Under the pieces are notes generated by a model. That model saw nothing but the letters and a program-made list of their open reading frames with translations, searched no databases and was not told where the DNA came from. From Pseudogemmobacter faecipullorum (GTDB taxonomy: Bacteria > Pseudomonadota > Alphaproteobacteria > Rhodobacterales > Rhodobacteraceae), in assembly GCF_020539525.1 (NCBI RefSeq), contig NZ_JACDXX010000009.1, positions 124,001 through 188,000 of the forward strand: 64,000 bases of DNA. The letters run 5' to 3'. The stretch's first letter is position 1. The number at the start of each line of letters is the position of its first letter. Positions 16,482-25,445 of the stretch are shown here, in pieces. Made by a program: the position numbers and the translations under genes.

Positions 16482-17279
16482 ATGCGCATTCTTATTACCA
16501 ATGACGACGGCATCAACGCCCCCGGGCTTCAGGTGCTGGAAGAAATCGCCCGGTCCGTAGCCGGGCCTGCCGGTGAGGTCTGGATCGTCGCACCGGCGTT
16601 CGAGCAATCCGGCGTTGGTCATTGCATCAGCTATAATAACCCCACGGCAATCGCGAAACTCGCGCCGCGCCGCTATGCGGCCGAGGGCAGCCCGGCCGAT
16701 TGCGTGCTGGCGGCGATCTATGATGTGCTCGAGGGGGCAAAGCCCGATCTGGTGCTGTCGGGTGTGAACCGTGGCAATAATGCCGCCGAGAATGTGGCCT
16801 ATTCCGGCACCGTCGGCGCGGCGATGGAGGCGGCGCTGCAGGGCATTCCGGCCATTGCTCTGTCGCAATATATGGGGCCGCAGACCGCTGATCTGGCCGA
16901 TCCCTTTGAAAGTGCCCGGCTGCATGGCGCGGGCGTGGTGCGGGCTTTGCTCGAAAAGGGCCTCTGGACCGGTGAGGATTACCGGGTGTTCTATAATGTG
17001 AACTTCCCGCCTCTGCCTGCCGCCGCGACCAAAGGCATGAAAGTGGCCGCCCAGGGCTTCCGCCGCGATACCAGCTTTTCGGCTGCGGCGCAGGTCTCGC
17101 CAAATGGCCGGCGCTTTTTGTGGATCAAGGGCGGTCCGCAGCACAGCCCGACCCTGCCGGGCACCGATGCCGAGGCCTGCCTGTCGGGCCATATCGCCAT
17201 CACGCCTTTGCGCGCCGATCTGACCGCGCATGACCTGCTCGACAGCCTCTCTGCCTCCCTCACGGGCAATCCCGGATGA
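16482..17279 (+). CDS. surE: 5'/3'-nucleotidase SurE
   Basis: A 265-residue phosphatase acting on nucleoside monophosphates. The metal-binding N-terminus [10 protein letters not shown] (Asp8, Asp9), the VAPAFEQSG loop and the [20 protein letters not shown] block with the metal-binding Asn are all intact. The start follows AGAGG. The stop overlaps the pcm start by ATGA, which matches the conserved surE-pcm-LysM/M23 arrangement. Confidence 0.97.
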   Translation: MRILITNDDGINAPGLQVLEEIARSVAGPAGEVWIVAPAFEQSGVGHCISYNNPTAIAKLAPRRYAAEGSPADCVLAAIYDVLEGAKPDLVLSGVNRGNNAAENVAYSGTVGAAMEAALQGIPAIALSQYMGPQTADLADPFESARLHGAGVVRALLEKGLWTGEDYRVFYNVNFPPLPAAATKGMKVAAQGFRRDTSFSAAAQVSPNGRRFLWIKGGPQHSPTLPGTDAEACLSGHIAITPLRADLTAHDLLDSLSASLTGNPG

Positions 17280-17968
17280 GTGCAGGCAGCATCGGGGATC
17301 ACGACGACGAAGACGAGACCGACGCCCCGGGCAGCCTTGCTGAACGCAAGATGCGCTTTCTTTTTGCCCTTCGCTCGCGCGGTGTCACCGATGGCCGCGT
17401 TCTGACGGCCATGGAAAAGGTCGATCGCGGCCGCTTTGTCAAAGGCGTCTTTGCGTCCCGCGCCTATGAGGATATGCCGCTGCCGATTTCCTGCGGCCAG
17501 ACCATATCCCAGCCCTCGGTGGTCGGGCTGATGACTCAGGCGCTGCAGGTGGGCCCGCGCGATACCGTGCTCGAGGTCGGCACCGGCTCGGGCTATCAGG
17601 CGGCGATCCTGTCGCAGCTGGCGCGCCGGGTCTATACGGTGGATCGCTGGCGTCGTCTGGTGCGCGAGGCGGGCGAGATTTTCCGCGAGATGGATCTGAC
17701 CAATGTCACCGGTTTTACCGGCGACGGCTCTTTTGGTCTGCCCGACCAGGCCCCTTTCGACCGTATTCTGGTCACGGCGGCGGCTGAGGATCCGCCGGGG
17801 CCCCTGCTGGCGCAGCTGAAACCGGGCGGCATAATGGTGCTTCCGGTCGGCCAATCGGATGCGGTGCAGCAGCTGATCCGGGTGCGTCGCGGCGAAAATG
17901 GCTTCGAATATGAGGAACTCCGCCCGGTCCGTTTCGTGCCTCTGGTCGAAGGGCTTGGGAGCGAGTAA
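17276..17968 (+). CDS. pcm: Protein-L-isoaspartate O-methyltransferase
   Basis: A 230-residue SAM-dependent enzyme that repairs isoaspartyl residues in damaged proteins. SISQPSVVG-type [15 protein letters not shown] precedes the SAM motif [13 protein letters not shown]. The acceptor region ITVTAA is represented by [11 protein letters not shown]. The N-terminal about 20 residues are acidic and variable. The gene is translationally coupled to surE. Confidence 0.96.
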   Translation: MSAGSIGDHDDEDETDAPGSLAERKMRFLFALRSRGVTDGRVLTAMEKVDRGRFVKGVFASRAYEDMPLPISCGQTISQPSVVGLMTQALQVGPRDTVLEVGTGSGYQAAILSQLARRVYTVDRWRRLVREAGEIFREMDLTNVTGFTGDGSFGLPDQAPFDRILVTAAAEDPPGPLLAQLKPGGIMVLPVGQSDAVQQLIRVRRGENGFEYEELRPVRFVPLVEGLGSE

Positions 17969-18032
17969 CCTTGATCTGACGCGAAGAGCCGGGGATAAAC
18001 CCGGACGCAGAGGCAAGAAAGAGGCGGTGAAG

Positions 18033-19277
18033 ATGACACTGACAGCAGTAATCCCGGAGGGCGGGGCATCCGCCGTCACCCGTAAATCTGTTTCTCTGCG
18101 GCTGATGCTGGCTTCGGGCGCGCTGCTGGCGCTGAGCGCCTGTGTGAATACCAATGATCTCGACTGGGATCTGCGTGGCGGCAATCTCGGAGGCACGGCT
18201 GACGATGTGCGCCAGGCCACGGCCTCGCGGCCCCAGGCCGACAGCAATGGCGTGCTGTCCTATCCGGGCTATCAGATGGTTCAGGCCCGGCGTGGCGAGA
18301 CCGTTGGCCAGGTGGCCTCGCGGCTTGGGCTGAACCCTGCTGAACTGGCGCGCAACAATGCGCTGCAGGTCAATGATCCTTTGCGCCAGGGCGAGCTCCT
18401 GCTGTTGCCGGCCCGGGTTTCGGCAGCGCCGCAGCCGATGATCACCGGCTCTGCCCCGGTGGATATCACCGCTGTTGCGGGCGGCGCGCTTGACCGGATC
18501 GAAACCAGCAGCCTGCCGCCGGTGGCCAGCACCCCGCTGACCGCGCCGCCGCCGGTTGTCGCACCGGATGTTGCCGCCAGAACACCGGGCGGTGGCAAAG
18601 AGCCGACCCGCCATAAAGTGAAACGCGGCGAGACCGCCTTCGTGATCGCGCGGAATTATAATGTTTCGGCCAAAGCACTGGCGGAATGGAACAGCCTTGA
18701 TGCCAATATGTCGATCCGCGAAGGTCAGACACTGATCATCCCGGTCGCCACCGGTCAGCCGCCGAAATCGGGTAATTCCACCAGCGCACCTGGCGCGGGC
18801 AGTGCCACTCCGGTGCCGCCTTCGGCCTCGAAACCGCTGCCGGATGAAAAGACCCAGCCGTCCAGCTCGAAACCGGCAGGCACGCCTGCCTCGCCGGATC
18901 TGGGGACAGGGCGGTCCTCGGCCTCGGCCTCGAAAATGGTGATGCCGGTCTCGGGCTCGGTCATCAAAGCCTATGACAAAAAGTCGAACCAGGGCGTCAA
19001 TATCGGCGCGCCGGCCGGAACGGCGGTGAAAGCGGCCGATGCCGGTACGGTGGCGGCGATCACCCGTGACACCGATCAGGTGCAGATCGTGGTGATCCGG
19101 CATGCGGGCGGGCTGATGACGGTCTATGCCGGGGTAGACGGGCTGAAGGTGAAGAAGGGCGATAGTGTGACGCGCGGCCAGACCATCGGCGGCGTGCGCG
19201 CGGGCAATCCCTCCTTCCTGCATTTCGAGGTGCGCAAAGGCGTCGACAGCCTCGACCCGATGCCCTATCTGCAATGA
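18033..19277 (+). CDS. NlpD-like lipoprotein: two LysM domains and degenerate M23 (LytM)
   Basis: A 414-residue cell-envelope protein. I start it at the ATG at 18033 with GAGGCGGTG upstream; a longer frame overlaps pcm. The lipobox is LALSAC. LysM 1 (YQMVQARRGETVGQVASRLG) and LysM 2 (RHKVKRGETAFVIARNYNV) bind peptidoglycan. A Ser/Pro linker and a C-terminal M23 domain follow. The zinc ligands are lost: NQGVN replaces HxGxD, and FLHFEV lacks the first His of HxH. It should therefore act as an amidase activator, as EnvC and NlpD do, not as a peptidase. The position behind surE-pcm matches nlpD. Confidence 0.9.
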   Translation: MTLTAVIPEGGASAVTRKSVSLRLMLASGALLALSACVNTNDLDWDLRGGNLGGTADDVRQATASRPQADSNGVLSYPGYQMVQARRGETVGQVASRLGLNPAELARNNALQVNDPLRQGELLLLPARVSAAPQPMITGSAPVDITAVAGGALDRIETSSLPPVASTPLTAPPPVVAPDVAARTPGGGKEPTRHKVKRGETAFVIARNYNVSAKALAEWNSLDANMSIREGQTLIIPVATGQPPKSGNSTSAPGAGSATPVPPSASKPLPDEKTQPSSSKPAGTPASPDLGTGRSSASASKMVMPVSGSVIKAYDKKSNQGVNIGAPAGTAVKAADAGTVAAITRDTDQVQIVVIRHAGGLMTVYAGVDGLKVKKGDSVTRGQTIGGVRAGNPSFLHFEVRKGVDSLDPMPYLQ

Positions 19278-19301
19278 GCTGAGGCGGGGCTGAGAATAAG
19301 G

Positions 19302-19415
19302 CGAGGGGGCGCTGCCCTCCGACCCCCCGGGGATATTTACCGACAGATGAAATGAATAAAGGCGGCGCAGGGAGAGATCCGGCGCCGACTTTTTATCTGT
19401 CCTTAAATATCCCCG
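19302..19415. repeat. Dispersed palindrome, copy A
   Basis: A GC hairpin (GAGGGGGCGCTGCCCTC) is followed by a long imperfect inverted repeat. The left arm starts CGGGGATATTT at 19328 and continues towards GACAGATG. The right arm ends AAATATCCCCG at 19415, with the complementary ATCTGTCC inside it. Related copies are at 37721-37827 and 46872-46957. It lies between the convergent ends of the LysM/M23 gene and pstS, where it may act as a bidirectional terminator or mRNA stabiliser. Confidence 0.75.
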
Positions 19416-19519
19416 CCTGCCACAGGCACAAGGGGGTGGGGGCGGAACGGGAAAGGGCATCCGGTTGCCCGGATGCCTCTCTGGCCTCTTTGTGAAGCCG
19501 GCCAGCCCGTCAGGTCAGA

Positions 19520-20572
19520 TCAGTTCAGCGGACCCATCGGGGTTTCGGCCTCAACCGCGGCCTGGGTGGCTGCCAGTTCCGGATCCGAGACAAGGCCATA
19601 GGCGGCCAGCGGGCCTTCCGGGCCTGCCATTTCATCCGAGACGAAGAAGGATACGAATTCCTTCAGCCCGGGGATCACACCGATATGGGCTTTTTTCACA
19701 TAGATGAACAGCGGGCGCGAGATCGGATAGTCTCCGGCGGCGATGCTTTCCACCGAAGGGGTGATGCCGTCGATGGTGGCGACGCGCAGCTTGTCGGTAT
19801 TGTTCTGGTAGAAGGACAGGCCGAAGACGCCGACCGCATTCTTATCGGCATCGAGACGGGCGAGGGTTTCGGTGTAATCGCCGTCGATATCGACCGAGAC
19901 ACCATCGGTGCGCAGATCCATACAGGCCGATTTCGCTGCTTTCTTCTTATCTGCCTCTTCGCCCTGTGCGGCGGCGAGGAACAGATCATAGGCGCCGGTC
20001 GCCTCGCAGCCTTTGACGATGACTTTCTCGTCGAAGACCTCACGGGTGCCGTGTTTGGTGCCCGGGATCATGGCGATGATCTTCTGCTCGGGGAAACCGG
20101 CATTCACCTGGTTCCAGCTGGTGTTCGGATTGGCCACCAGCTTGCCGTCAGCCACCACCTGCTTGGCCAGGGCCTGATACCAGTCCGCCGGGCTATAGGC
20201 GAATGCGGGGCCGTTCACATCCGAGGCAAAGACGATGCCGTCATAGCCGATACGGATTTCCATCACTTCGGCGACGCCATTGGCGGCGCAGAGATCGATG
20301 TCCGATTGCGAGATGCGCGAAGAGGAATTGGCGATGTCGATGGTATTCTCGCCCACGCCCTCGCAGAGTTTCTTGCGGCCGCCGCCCGAACCGCCGCCTT
20401 CGACCACCGGGGTCGGGAAGTCGAAATTCTCTCCGAAAGCTTCCGCCACGATTGTGGCATAGGGCAGCACGGTCGATGAGCCCGAGATCTGAACCTGGTC
20501 GCGGGCCTGTGCCATGCCTGCAGCGGCGGCGATCAGGGCGAGGGTGGAGACGGCAAGTTTAACGGTCTTCAT
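19520..20572 (-). CDS. pstS: Phosphate ABC transporter substrate-binding protein
   Basis: A 350-residue periplasmic binding protein. The N-terminal signal peptide ends at about MAQA-RD. QISGSSTVLPYA (phosphate-binding Ser/Thr), VEGGGSGGGRKKLCEG and NSSSRISQSD are the ligand-binding segments of PstS. Pst permease and ATPase genes are not adjacent, so this copy is separated from pstCAB or is a paralogue. A possible Pho box lies upstream. Confidence 0.93.
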   Translation of the reverse strand: MKTVKLAVSTLALIAAAAGMAQARDQVQISGSSTVLPYATIVAEAFGENFDFPTPVVEGGGSGGGRKKLCEGVGENTIDIANSSSRISQSDIDLCAANGVAEVMEIRIGYDGIVFASDVNGPAFAYSPADWYQALAKQVVADGKLVANPNTSWNQVNAGFPEQKIIAMIPGTKHGTREVFDEKVIVKGCEATGAYDLFLAAAQGEEADKKKAAKSACMDLRTDGVSVDIDGDYTETLARLDADKNAVGVFGLSFYQNNTDKLRVATIDGITPSVESIAAGDYPISRPLFIYVKKAHIGVIPGLKEFVSFFVSDEMAGPEGPLAAYGLVSDPELAATQAAVEAETPMGPLN

Positions 20573-20649
20573 GGATTTCTCCTCGTGGGTCAGGCCTGGT
20601 ATCCGGCCTTCTGCTGCACTGGATAAGGCTTTTACGTAACGCTGATCCT

Positions 20650-20677
20650 GCGTTTTTGTAACAAAGCGATGACGATT
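20650..20677 (-). promoter_or_regulatory. Possible Pho box upstream of pstS
   Basis: On the minus strand TCGTCAT, four bases and TTGTTAC form an approximate 7-4-7 direct repeat like the PhoB consensus CTGTCAT. The match is 5/7 and 4/7, about 80 bp upstream of the pstS start. It is supported only by the known PhoB control of pst genes. Confidence 0.3.
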
Positions 20678-20913
20678 GCGGTTTCGGGTAAAAAACTCTG
20701 GCGCAACCTGCAGTCCCGGGGTGACCCCCGGGCGGCCCGCAGCACGGCTCAGCCTGTTTGCGACGCGGTAACGCCAGGATCACGGCGTTGCGACAATCCC
20801 ATGAAAACGAACAGTGAGCCCGAAAAAGACGGTCTAATGTTCCGCATTGCACATCTTTATATCCGCTTCATCGATGCGACACCGCGTCCGCCGCTTCCAT
20901 GAAAGGAAAAGTT

Positions 20914-21153
20914 ATGAAAGCTCTTGTTACCCTTTCGACCGCCGCCGCCGTTCTTGCCGCCGGCACTTTCGCTGCTCTGGCCTCGCCCCAGCGCGACGCT
21001 GCCATCCCGGCTGGCTTTGGCGAGCAGGTTGAGGTTCCCGCCGCTCAGGTTCTGAGCGCGAAGGAAATGCACCAGCGCGGCCTGGCCTTTGGCGATGTGG
21101 TGACGGTCACCAGGGCGCCCCAGGGCCCGGTTGATACCTCGCGCGGCAGCTGA
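20914..21153 (+). CDS. Small secreted protein of unknown function
   Basis: A 79-residue protein started at the ATG at 20914, with AAGGAAA seven bases upstream; an ATG at 20899 is in frame but overlaps that site. A clear signal peptide (MKALVTLSTAAAVLAAG, cleavage near ALA-SP) leaves a mature part of about 55 residues, with VEVPAAQVLSAKEMHQRGL and a VTVTRAP strand. There are no cysteines. I do not recognise the family. It is an isolated unit between pstS (divergent) and a terminator at 21205. Confidence 0.7.
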   Translation: MKALVTLSTAAAVLAAGTFAALASPQRDAAIPAGFGEQVEVPAAQVLSAKEMHQRGLAFGDVVTVTRAPQGPVDTSRGS

Positions 21154-21204
21154 TCTGACTGTGCGATCCGGTCCATCGGATCGGGGCTGGGCAGAGCCTG
21201 GCGA

Positions 21205-21242
21205 CGGATGCGCCCTCGCAGAGGGGGGCGCATCCGATTTTC
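21205..21242 (+). terminator. Terminator after the small secreted protein gene
   Basis: CGGATGCGCCC, a short loop and GGGCGCATCCG form an 11-bp stem followed by ATTTTC. It lies 52 bp after the stop. Confidence 0.75.
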
Positions 21243-21434
21243 ATTCAGAATCCGCCCTATTTGTCATGCTGACAATCACGTGAGGGCAGTGCATCAGCGC
21301 ACAGCCTGTTGCAACCTGCCGGTATTGTCGGCCCGGCGCTCTCGCTCTACATCTCTGCCTGCGCAGGTTGCAGGCCAGAGACCGCCCGCTTCCCTGCCTT
21401 GTGCTGTGTCAGTGTTGGCCGGGAGGGCAAAGCT

Positions 21435-22331
21435 TTGGATATTACGGTATTACAGACCTATCTGCATGTGGTCGAAGAGGGCAGTTTCGCCGCCGCCGCC
21501 CGTCGCATGGGCATATCCAAAAGCATGTCGAGCAAATATATCTCAGATCTTGAGACCTCGCTCGGGGTGCGCCTGCTGAGCCGGACCACCCGCTCGGTCC
21601 GGGCCACCAGCGCCGGTGAGGAATATTATGACCGGCTGCGCCCTATTCTGGCTGAACTGGAGCAGGCCAATGAGGCGATGCGGCGTAAATCTGATCAGCC
21701 CTCGGGCAGACTGAGGATCGGCGCGCCGATTTCCTATACGCTGAAGGTTCTGAACCCGCTGATGATGCGGTTCATGGAGGCCTATCCCGAGGTGCAGCTC
21801 GATCTGATGCTGGTGGATATCTGCACCGATCTGGTGGCCTCGGGCTATGATGCGGTCATCCGCATTGGCGAGCTGGAGGACAGTTCGCTGATCGCGCGCC
21901 ATCTGCATGATGTCGAGGGGATGATCGTCGCCTCACCGGCCTATCTGGCAGAATATGGCGCGCCGCAGACCCCGGCCGATCTGCCGGGGCATCGCTGCCT
22001 GCATTACAGCCATATGCGCGGCCCCGGCACCTGGCGGTTCCGCAGGGGTGATGAGGTGATCAGCCAGAAAGTGCAGCCGGTCCTGAGCGCCAATAGCGGC
22101 GATCTGCTGCGCGCTGCCTCGCTCGAGGGCAAGGGCCTCGCCCCGGTGCTCAGCTTTGATGTCGCCGATGAGCTTGCCGATGGCAGGCTGGTGCAGATTT
22201 TGCCGGATTACTCCTTTGCGGATCTGCCGGTGAACCTGGTCTATCCGTCAGGCGTCCATAAAACCGCCGCGCTGAAAGTGTTTATTGATTTTATCAGCCA
22301 GAACCGCATGCCGGCACGGCTGGCCGCCTGA
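21435..22331 (+). CDS. LysR-family transcriptional regulator
   Basis: A 298-residue regulator. The start is TTG at 21435 with GGGAGGG seven bases upstream; the frame extends further upstream without such a site. The N-terminal HTH (FAAAARRMGISKSMSSKYIS) and the linker RLLSRTTRSVRATSAGEEYY mark the CrgA/DsdC-like group. The effector domain starts at GRLRIGAPISY. No divergently transcribed target gene adjoins it; neighbours are the small secreted protein and selO in the same direction. Ligand and targets are unknown. Confidence 0.9.
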   Translation: MDITVLQTYLHVVEEGSFAAAARRMGISKSMSSKYISDLETSLGVRLLSRTTRSVRATSAGEEYYDRLRPILAELEQANEAMRRKSDQPSGRLRIGAPISYTLKVLNPLMMRFMEAYPEVQLDLMLVDICTDLVASGYDAVIRIGELEDSSLIARHLHDVEGMIVASPAYLAEYGAPQTPADLPGHRCLHYSHMRGPGTWRFRRGDEVISQKVQPVLSANSGDLLRAASLEGKGLAPVLSFDVADELADGRLVQILPDYSFADLPVNLVYPSGVHKTAALKVFIDFISQNRMPARLAA

Positions 22332-22460
22332 GAGCGGGGAGGCCCTGAGCCCGACTGCGCTGAGCCGGGACGGGACGGGCTCAGCCGGGGCTGACAGGCG
22401 ACTTGCCCCGCGCGCGGCAAGCGAGCATATCTTTGCCAGCGCAGGCAAAGGGCAGGGGCT

Positions 22461-23897
22461 ATGAGTTTCGCATTCCGGCACAGCTATCAGCAGTCCCTTC
22501 CGGGCAGCTATCTTGATCACCAGCCCGACCGGGCCCCTGATCCGGCGCTGGTGGCGCTGAACCTGCCGCTGGCGGAAGAGCTGGGCCTTGATCCTGATCT
22601 TTTGCAGCGTGAGGGGGCGAACTGGTTCTCAGGCGCCAGCCTGCCGCCTGGCGCCGTGCCGGTGGCCCTGGCCTATGCCGGGCATCAGTTTGGCGGCTTT
22701 TCTCCGACCCTTGGCGATGGGCGCGCGCATCTGCTGGGCGAATTCAGCGGCCCGGACGGGCGGATATGGGATCTGCAGCTGAAAGGCTCGGGCCGCACGC
22801 CCTTCTCGCGCGGCGGCGATGGTAAGGCGGCTCTGGGGCCGATGCTGCGCGAATATCTGATCTCTGAGGCAATGGCCGCGCTTGGCGTGCCGACCACCCG
22901 CTCCCTGGCGGTGGTGACCACCGGCGAGCAGATCCCGCGCGATCAGGGCCTGCTGCCGGGCGCGGTGCTGGCCCGGGTGGCGGCAAGCCATATCCGTGTC
23001 GGCACCTTCCAGTTCTTTGCCGCACGCGGCGAGGGCGCGAAACTCCGGGCTCTGGCTGATTATGCCATCAAGCGGCATTATCCGGAATTATCAGACAATC
23101 CCGAGCCTTATCTGGCGTTCTTCGATGCGGTGACCCAGCGTCAGGCGGCTTTGATTGCGGCATGGATGGGGCTGGGCTTCATCCATGGGGTGATGAATAC
23201 CGATAATATGGCGATCTCGGGCGAGACCATCGATTATGGCCCCTGCGCCTTTATGGATGAGTTTGCGGCGGGCACGGTCTTCTCCTCCATCGACCGGCAG
23301 GGGCGCTATTCCTGGGCCAATCAGCCGCATATCCTGACCTGGAACCTCGCACGTCTGGCCGAGACCCTGCTGCCGCTGATCGACCCCGATCAGGAACGGG
23401 CGGTGGAGCGGCTTAATGACCGGCTGCAGGGTGTGGCGGGGCTCTACCGTGAGGCCTGGCTGGCGGTGATGCGGCGCAAGCTCGGGCTCGGGGGCGCGCA
23501 GGAGGGCGATGGCGCGCTGATCGATGATCTGCTCCCGGCCCTGACCGGGGCCGACTGGACCATGTTCTACCGCCGCCTGGCCGACTGGGCAGAGGGGCGG
23601 CCAGAGGGGCTCAGGGCGCTGTTTCAGGATTTCAGCGCGATCGGGGCCTGGCTGCCGCGCTGGCAGGCGCGGATCGGCACAGATCCCGGCGCAGCGGCGC
23701 GGCTGCGGGCCGCCAATCCGGCGGTGATCGCGCGCAACCACAGGGTAGAAGAGGCGCTGGCTGCCGCCACGTCAGGCGATATGCGGCCGTTCCACGCCCT
23801 GCTCGCGGCTTTGCGTCAGCCGTTTTCTGAGCATGACAGCTATGGCCAGCCGCCCGGAGCTGATTTTGGCCGATATGTGACTTTTTGCGGAACCTGA
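22461..23897 (+). CDS. selO: Protein adenylyltransferase SelO (YdiU)
   Basis: A 478-residue pseudokinase-fold enzyme that transfers AMP from ATP to Ser, Thr or Tyr of target proteins; the family is linked to redox homeostasis. Conserved blocks present are YAGHQFGGFSPTLGDGRA, LQLKGSGRTPFSRGGDGKA, LGVPTTRSLAVV, HGVMNTDNM (catalytic loop) and DYGPCAFMD (metal-binding DFG equivalent). The C-terminus ends in FCGT, unlike the CSS end with a selenocysteine or Cys found in some relatives. Confidence 0.95.
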   Translation: MSFAFRHSYQQSLPGSYLDHQPDRAPDPALVALNLPLAEELGLDPDLLQREGANWFSGASLPPGAVPVALAYAGHQFGGFSPTLGDGRAHLLGEFSGPDGRIWDLQLKGSGRTPFSRGGDGKAALGPMLREYLISEAMAALGVPTTRSLAVVTTGEQIPRDQGLLPGAVLARVAASHIRVGTFQFFAARGEGAKLRALADYAIKRHYPELSDNPEPYLAFFDAVTQRQAALIAAWMGLGFIHGVMNTDNMAISGETIDYGPCAFMDEFAAGTVFSSIDRQGRYSWANQPHILTWNLARLAETLLPLIDPDQERAVERLNDRLQGVAGLYREAWLAVMRRKLGLGGAQEGDGALIDDLLPALTGADWTMFYRRLADWAEGRPEGLRALFQDFSAIGAWLPRWQARIGTDPGAAARLRAANPAVIARNHRVEEALAAATSGDMRPFHALLAALRQPFSEHDSYGQPPGADFGRYVTFCGT

Positions 23898-24046
23898 TCG
23901 TAAAATCAGGCGTTATATCACCTTTTTGCACCGGCAGAATCCGGGCCTCGGCGGAAAGCCGCACAATCGGGGCGCGAGCGGCCCGGATTCCTGCCCGGCC
24001 CGGTGTTTTCAAACACTTGTCCATTGAAGCGCAGCCAAAGCAGCAG

Positions 24047-24102
24047 TATCGAATCGCAGCTGATTTCAGATGCTGCAGTTGCACAATTGTGGCGATTCGA
24101 TA
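24047..24102. promoter_or_regulatory. 11-bp perfect inverted repeat upstream of opgC
   Basis: TATCGAATCGC (24047-24057) and its exact complement GCGATTCGATA (24092-24102) flank 34 bp. A second, short dyad GTGTTT-TC-AAACAC lies at 24003-24016. The position, 95 bp before the opgC start, suits an operator or leader hairpin. No known regulator is implied. Confidence 0.55.
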
Positions 24103-24197
24103 TGCGCCGCCAGGGTGGGACCTGACCTGAAGCAAAACCGGCCAGAAGGCCGGGCCTGCCCGGGAAAAGCCAGCCAGCCAGTTCGCAGAGGGTGATT

Positions 24198-25445
24198 GTG
24201 AGCCAAGATACAGGGACCGTCAGAAGGCGGGAGCGTGACCTGAGGCTGGATTTTTTCCGTGGCCTGGCAATGATTGTCATTCTCATCGCCCATATCCCCG
24301 ATAATCCCTGGTGGCTCTGGCTGCCGGGGCGGTTCGGCTTTTCTGACAGCACCGAGATTTTCGTCTTCTGCTCGGGCATGGCCTCTGCGCTTGCCTATGG
24401 GGTGATCTTCCACCGGGCGGGCTGGCTGATCGGCACCGGTCGGGTGCTCTACCGGATCTGGCAGATCTACTGGGTGCATCTGGGCACGTTCTTCGCGGTG
24501 CTGCTCTCGGTTATTCTGATGAATATGACCGGGCTGTTCGGGCGTGATCAGATCGGGCAGTGGAACCTCTATCCGCTGCTGGTCAATACCGCGCCCAATC
24601 TGATCGGGCTGTTGAGCCTGACCTATGTGCCGAATTTCTTTGATATTCTGCCGATGTATATGGTGCTGCTGGCCCTGCTGCCGCTGATGATGGCCACGGC
24701 AAAGATCAGCCCCTGGTTGTCTTTGTCGCTGTCGCTCGCACTCTGGGGGCTTGGCACCGGCGGGGCGATCGGCCTGCCGGCGGAATGGTGGTTTGCCAGC
24801 GGCTCGACCCGCAGCTGGTTCTTCAATCCCTTTGCCTGGCAGCTGATCTTCTTCATCGGCTTTGGTCTTGTTGCGGGCTGGCTGCCGGTGCCGCCGCGCC
24901 ATCCGGTGCTGATCGGCCTCGCATCCGCGATCCTGCTGGCCTCGCTGCCCTTCAGCTGGTCGGTGATCTTCTCGAAGGTCAGCTTCTTTGGCGAGACCCG
25001 CGGGCAATGGGCGGCCTGGTTCGATAAATCAGGATTTGGCGCCATCCGTGCCGTGCATTTCCTCGCCCTGGCCTATCTGGCCTATACCGCCTGCGGTAAA
25101 GAGGGCGAAAATCTGAAGGCGCTGTCGCGCGCCCTGCCGCGGATTACCGCCTTTGTGACCGATATCGGTAAGCAGGCTCTTGCCGCTTATGCTGCCTCGA
25201 CCGTGCTTTCGCCTTTCCTTGGGGCCGTTCTCAATGAAATCGGACGCAACTGGTTTAACACCGCCTGCGTTAATCTTGCGGGTCTGCTGCTGGTCTGGCT
25301 CGCCTCCAGGCTGGTGGGCTGGTGCAAAGGCAGCAGCTGGAAAAACCACCTGAACGGGCCTGCACAGCCGCCCATTGCTTTGGCTGTCAGTGCCGAAAAA
25401 TCTGCCGCAGTGCCGCTGGCACCGGCCCGGAGACGCAGTGCATGA
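24198..25445 (+). CDS. opgC: OpgC-type glucan succinyltransferase (membrane)
   Basis: A 415-residue polytopic inner-membrane protein of the OpgC/acyltransferase-3 type that adds succinyl groups to osmoregulated periplasmic glucans. RRERDLRLDFFRGLAMIVI is the typical start of helix 1. About ten hydrophobic segments follow. I prefer the GTG at 24198, spaced from CAGAGGG, over a GTG two codons earlier. The stop overlaps the start of the next gene by ATGA, so it leads the opgC-opgG-opgH operon. Confidence 0.88.
   Translation: MSQDTGTVRRRERDLRLDFFRGLAMIVILIAHIPDNPWWLWLPGRFGFSDSTEIFVFCSGMASALAYGVIFHRAGWLIGTGRVLYRIWQIYWVHLGTFFAVLLSVILMNMTGLFGRDQIGQWNLYPLLVNTAPNLIGLLSLTYVPNFFDILPMYMVLLALLPLMMATAKISPWLSLSLSLALWGLGTGGAIGLPAEWWFASGSTRSWFFNPFAWQLIFFIGFGLVAGWLPVPPRHPVLIGLASAILLASLPFSWSVIFSKVSFFGETRGQWAAWFDKSGFGAIRAVHFLALAYLAYTACGKEGENLKALSRALPRITAFVTDIGKQALAAYAASTVLSPFLGAVLNEIGRNWFNTACVNLAGLLLVWLASRLVGWCKGSSWKNHLNGPAQPPIALAVSAEKSAAVPLAPARRRSA

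Noticed and set aside
17772-19460. Long open frame (562 codons) antisense to pcm and the LysM/M23 gene
   Set aside because: It is Arg/Gly/His-rich as expected for a GC shadow, and it runs through the intergenic palindrome.
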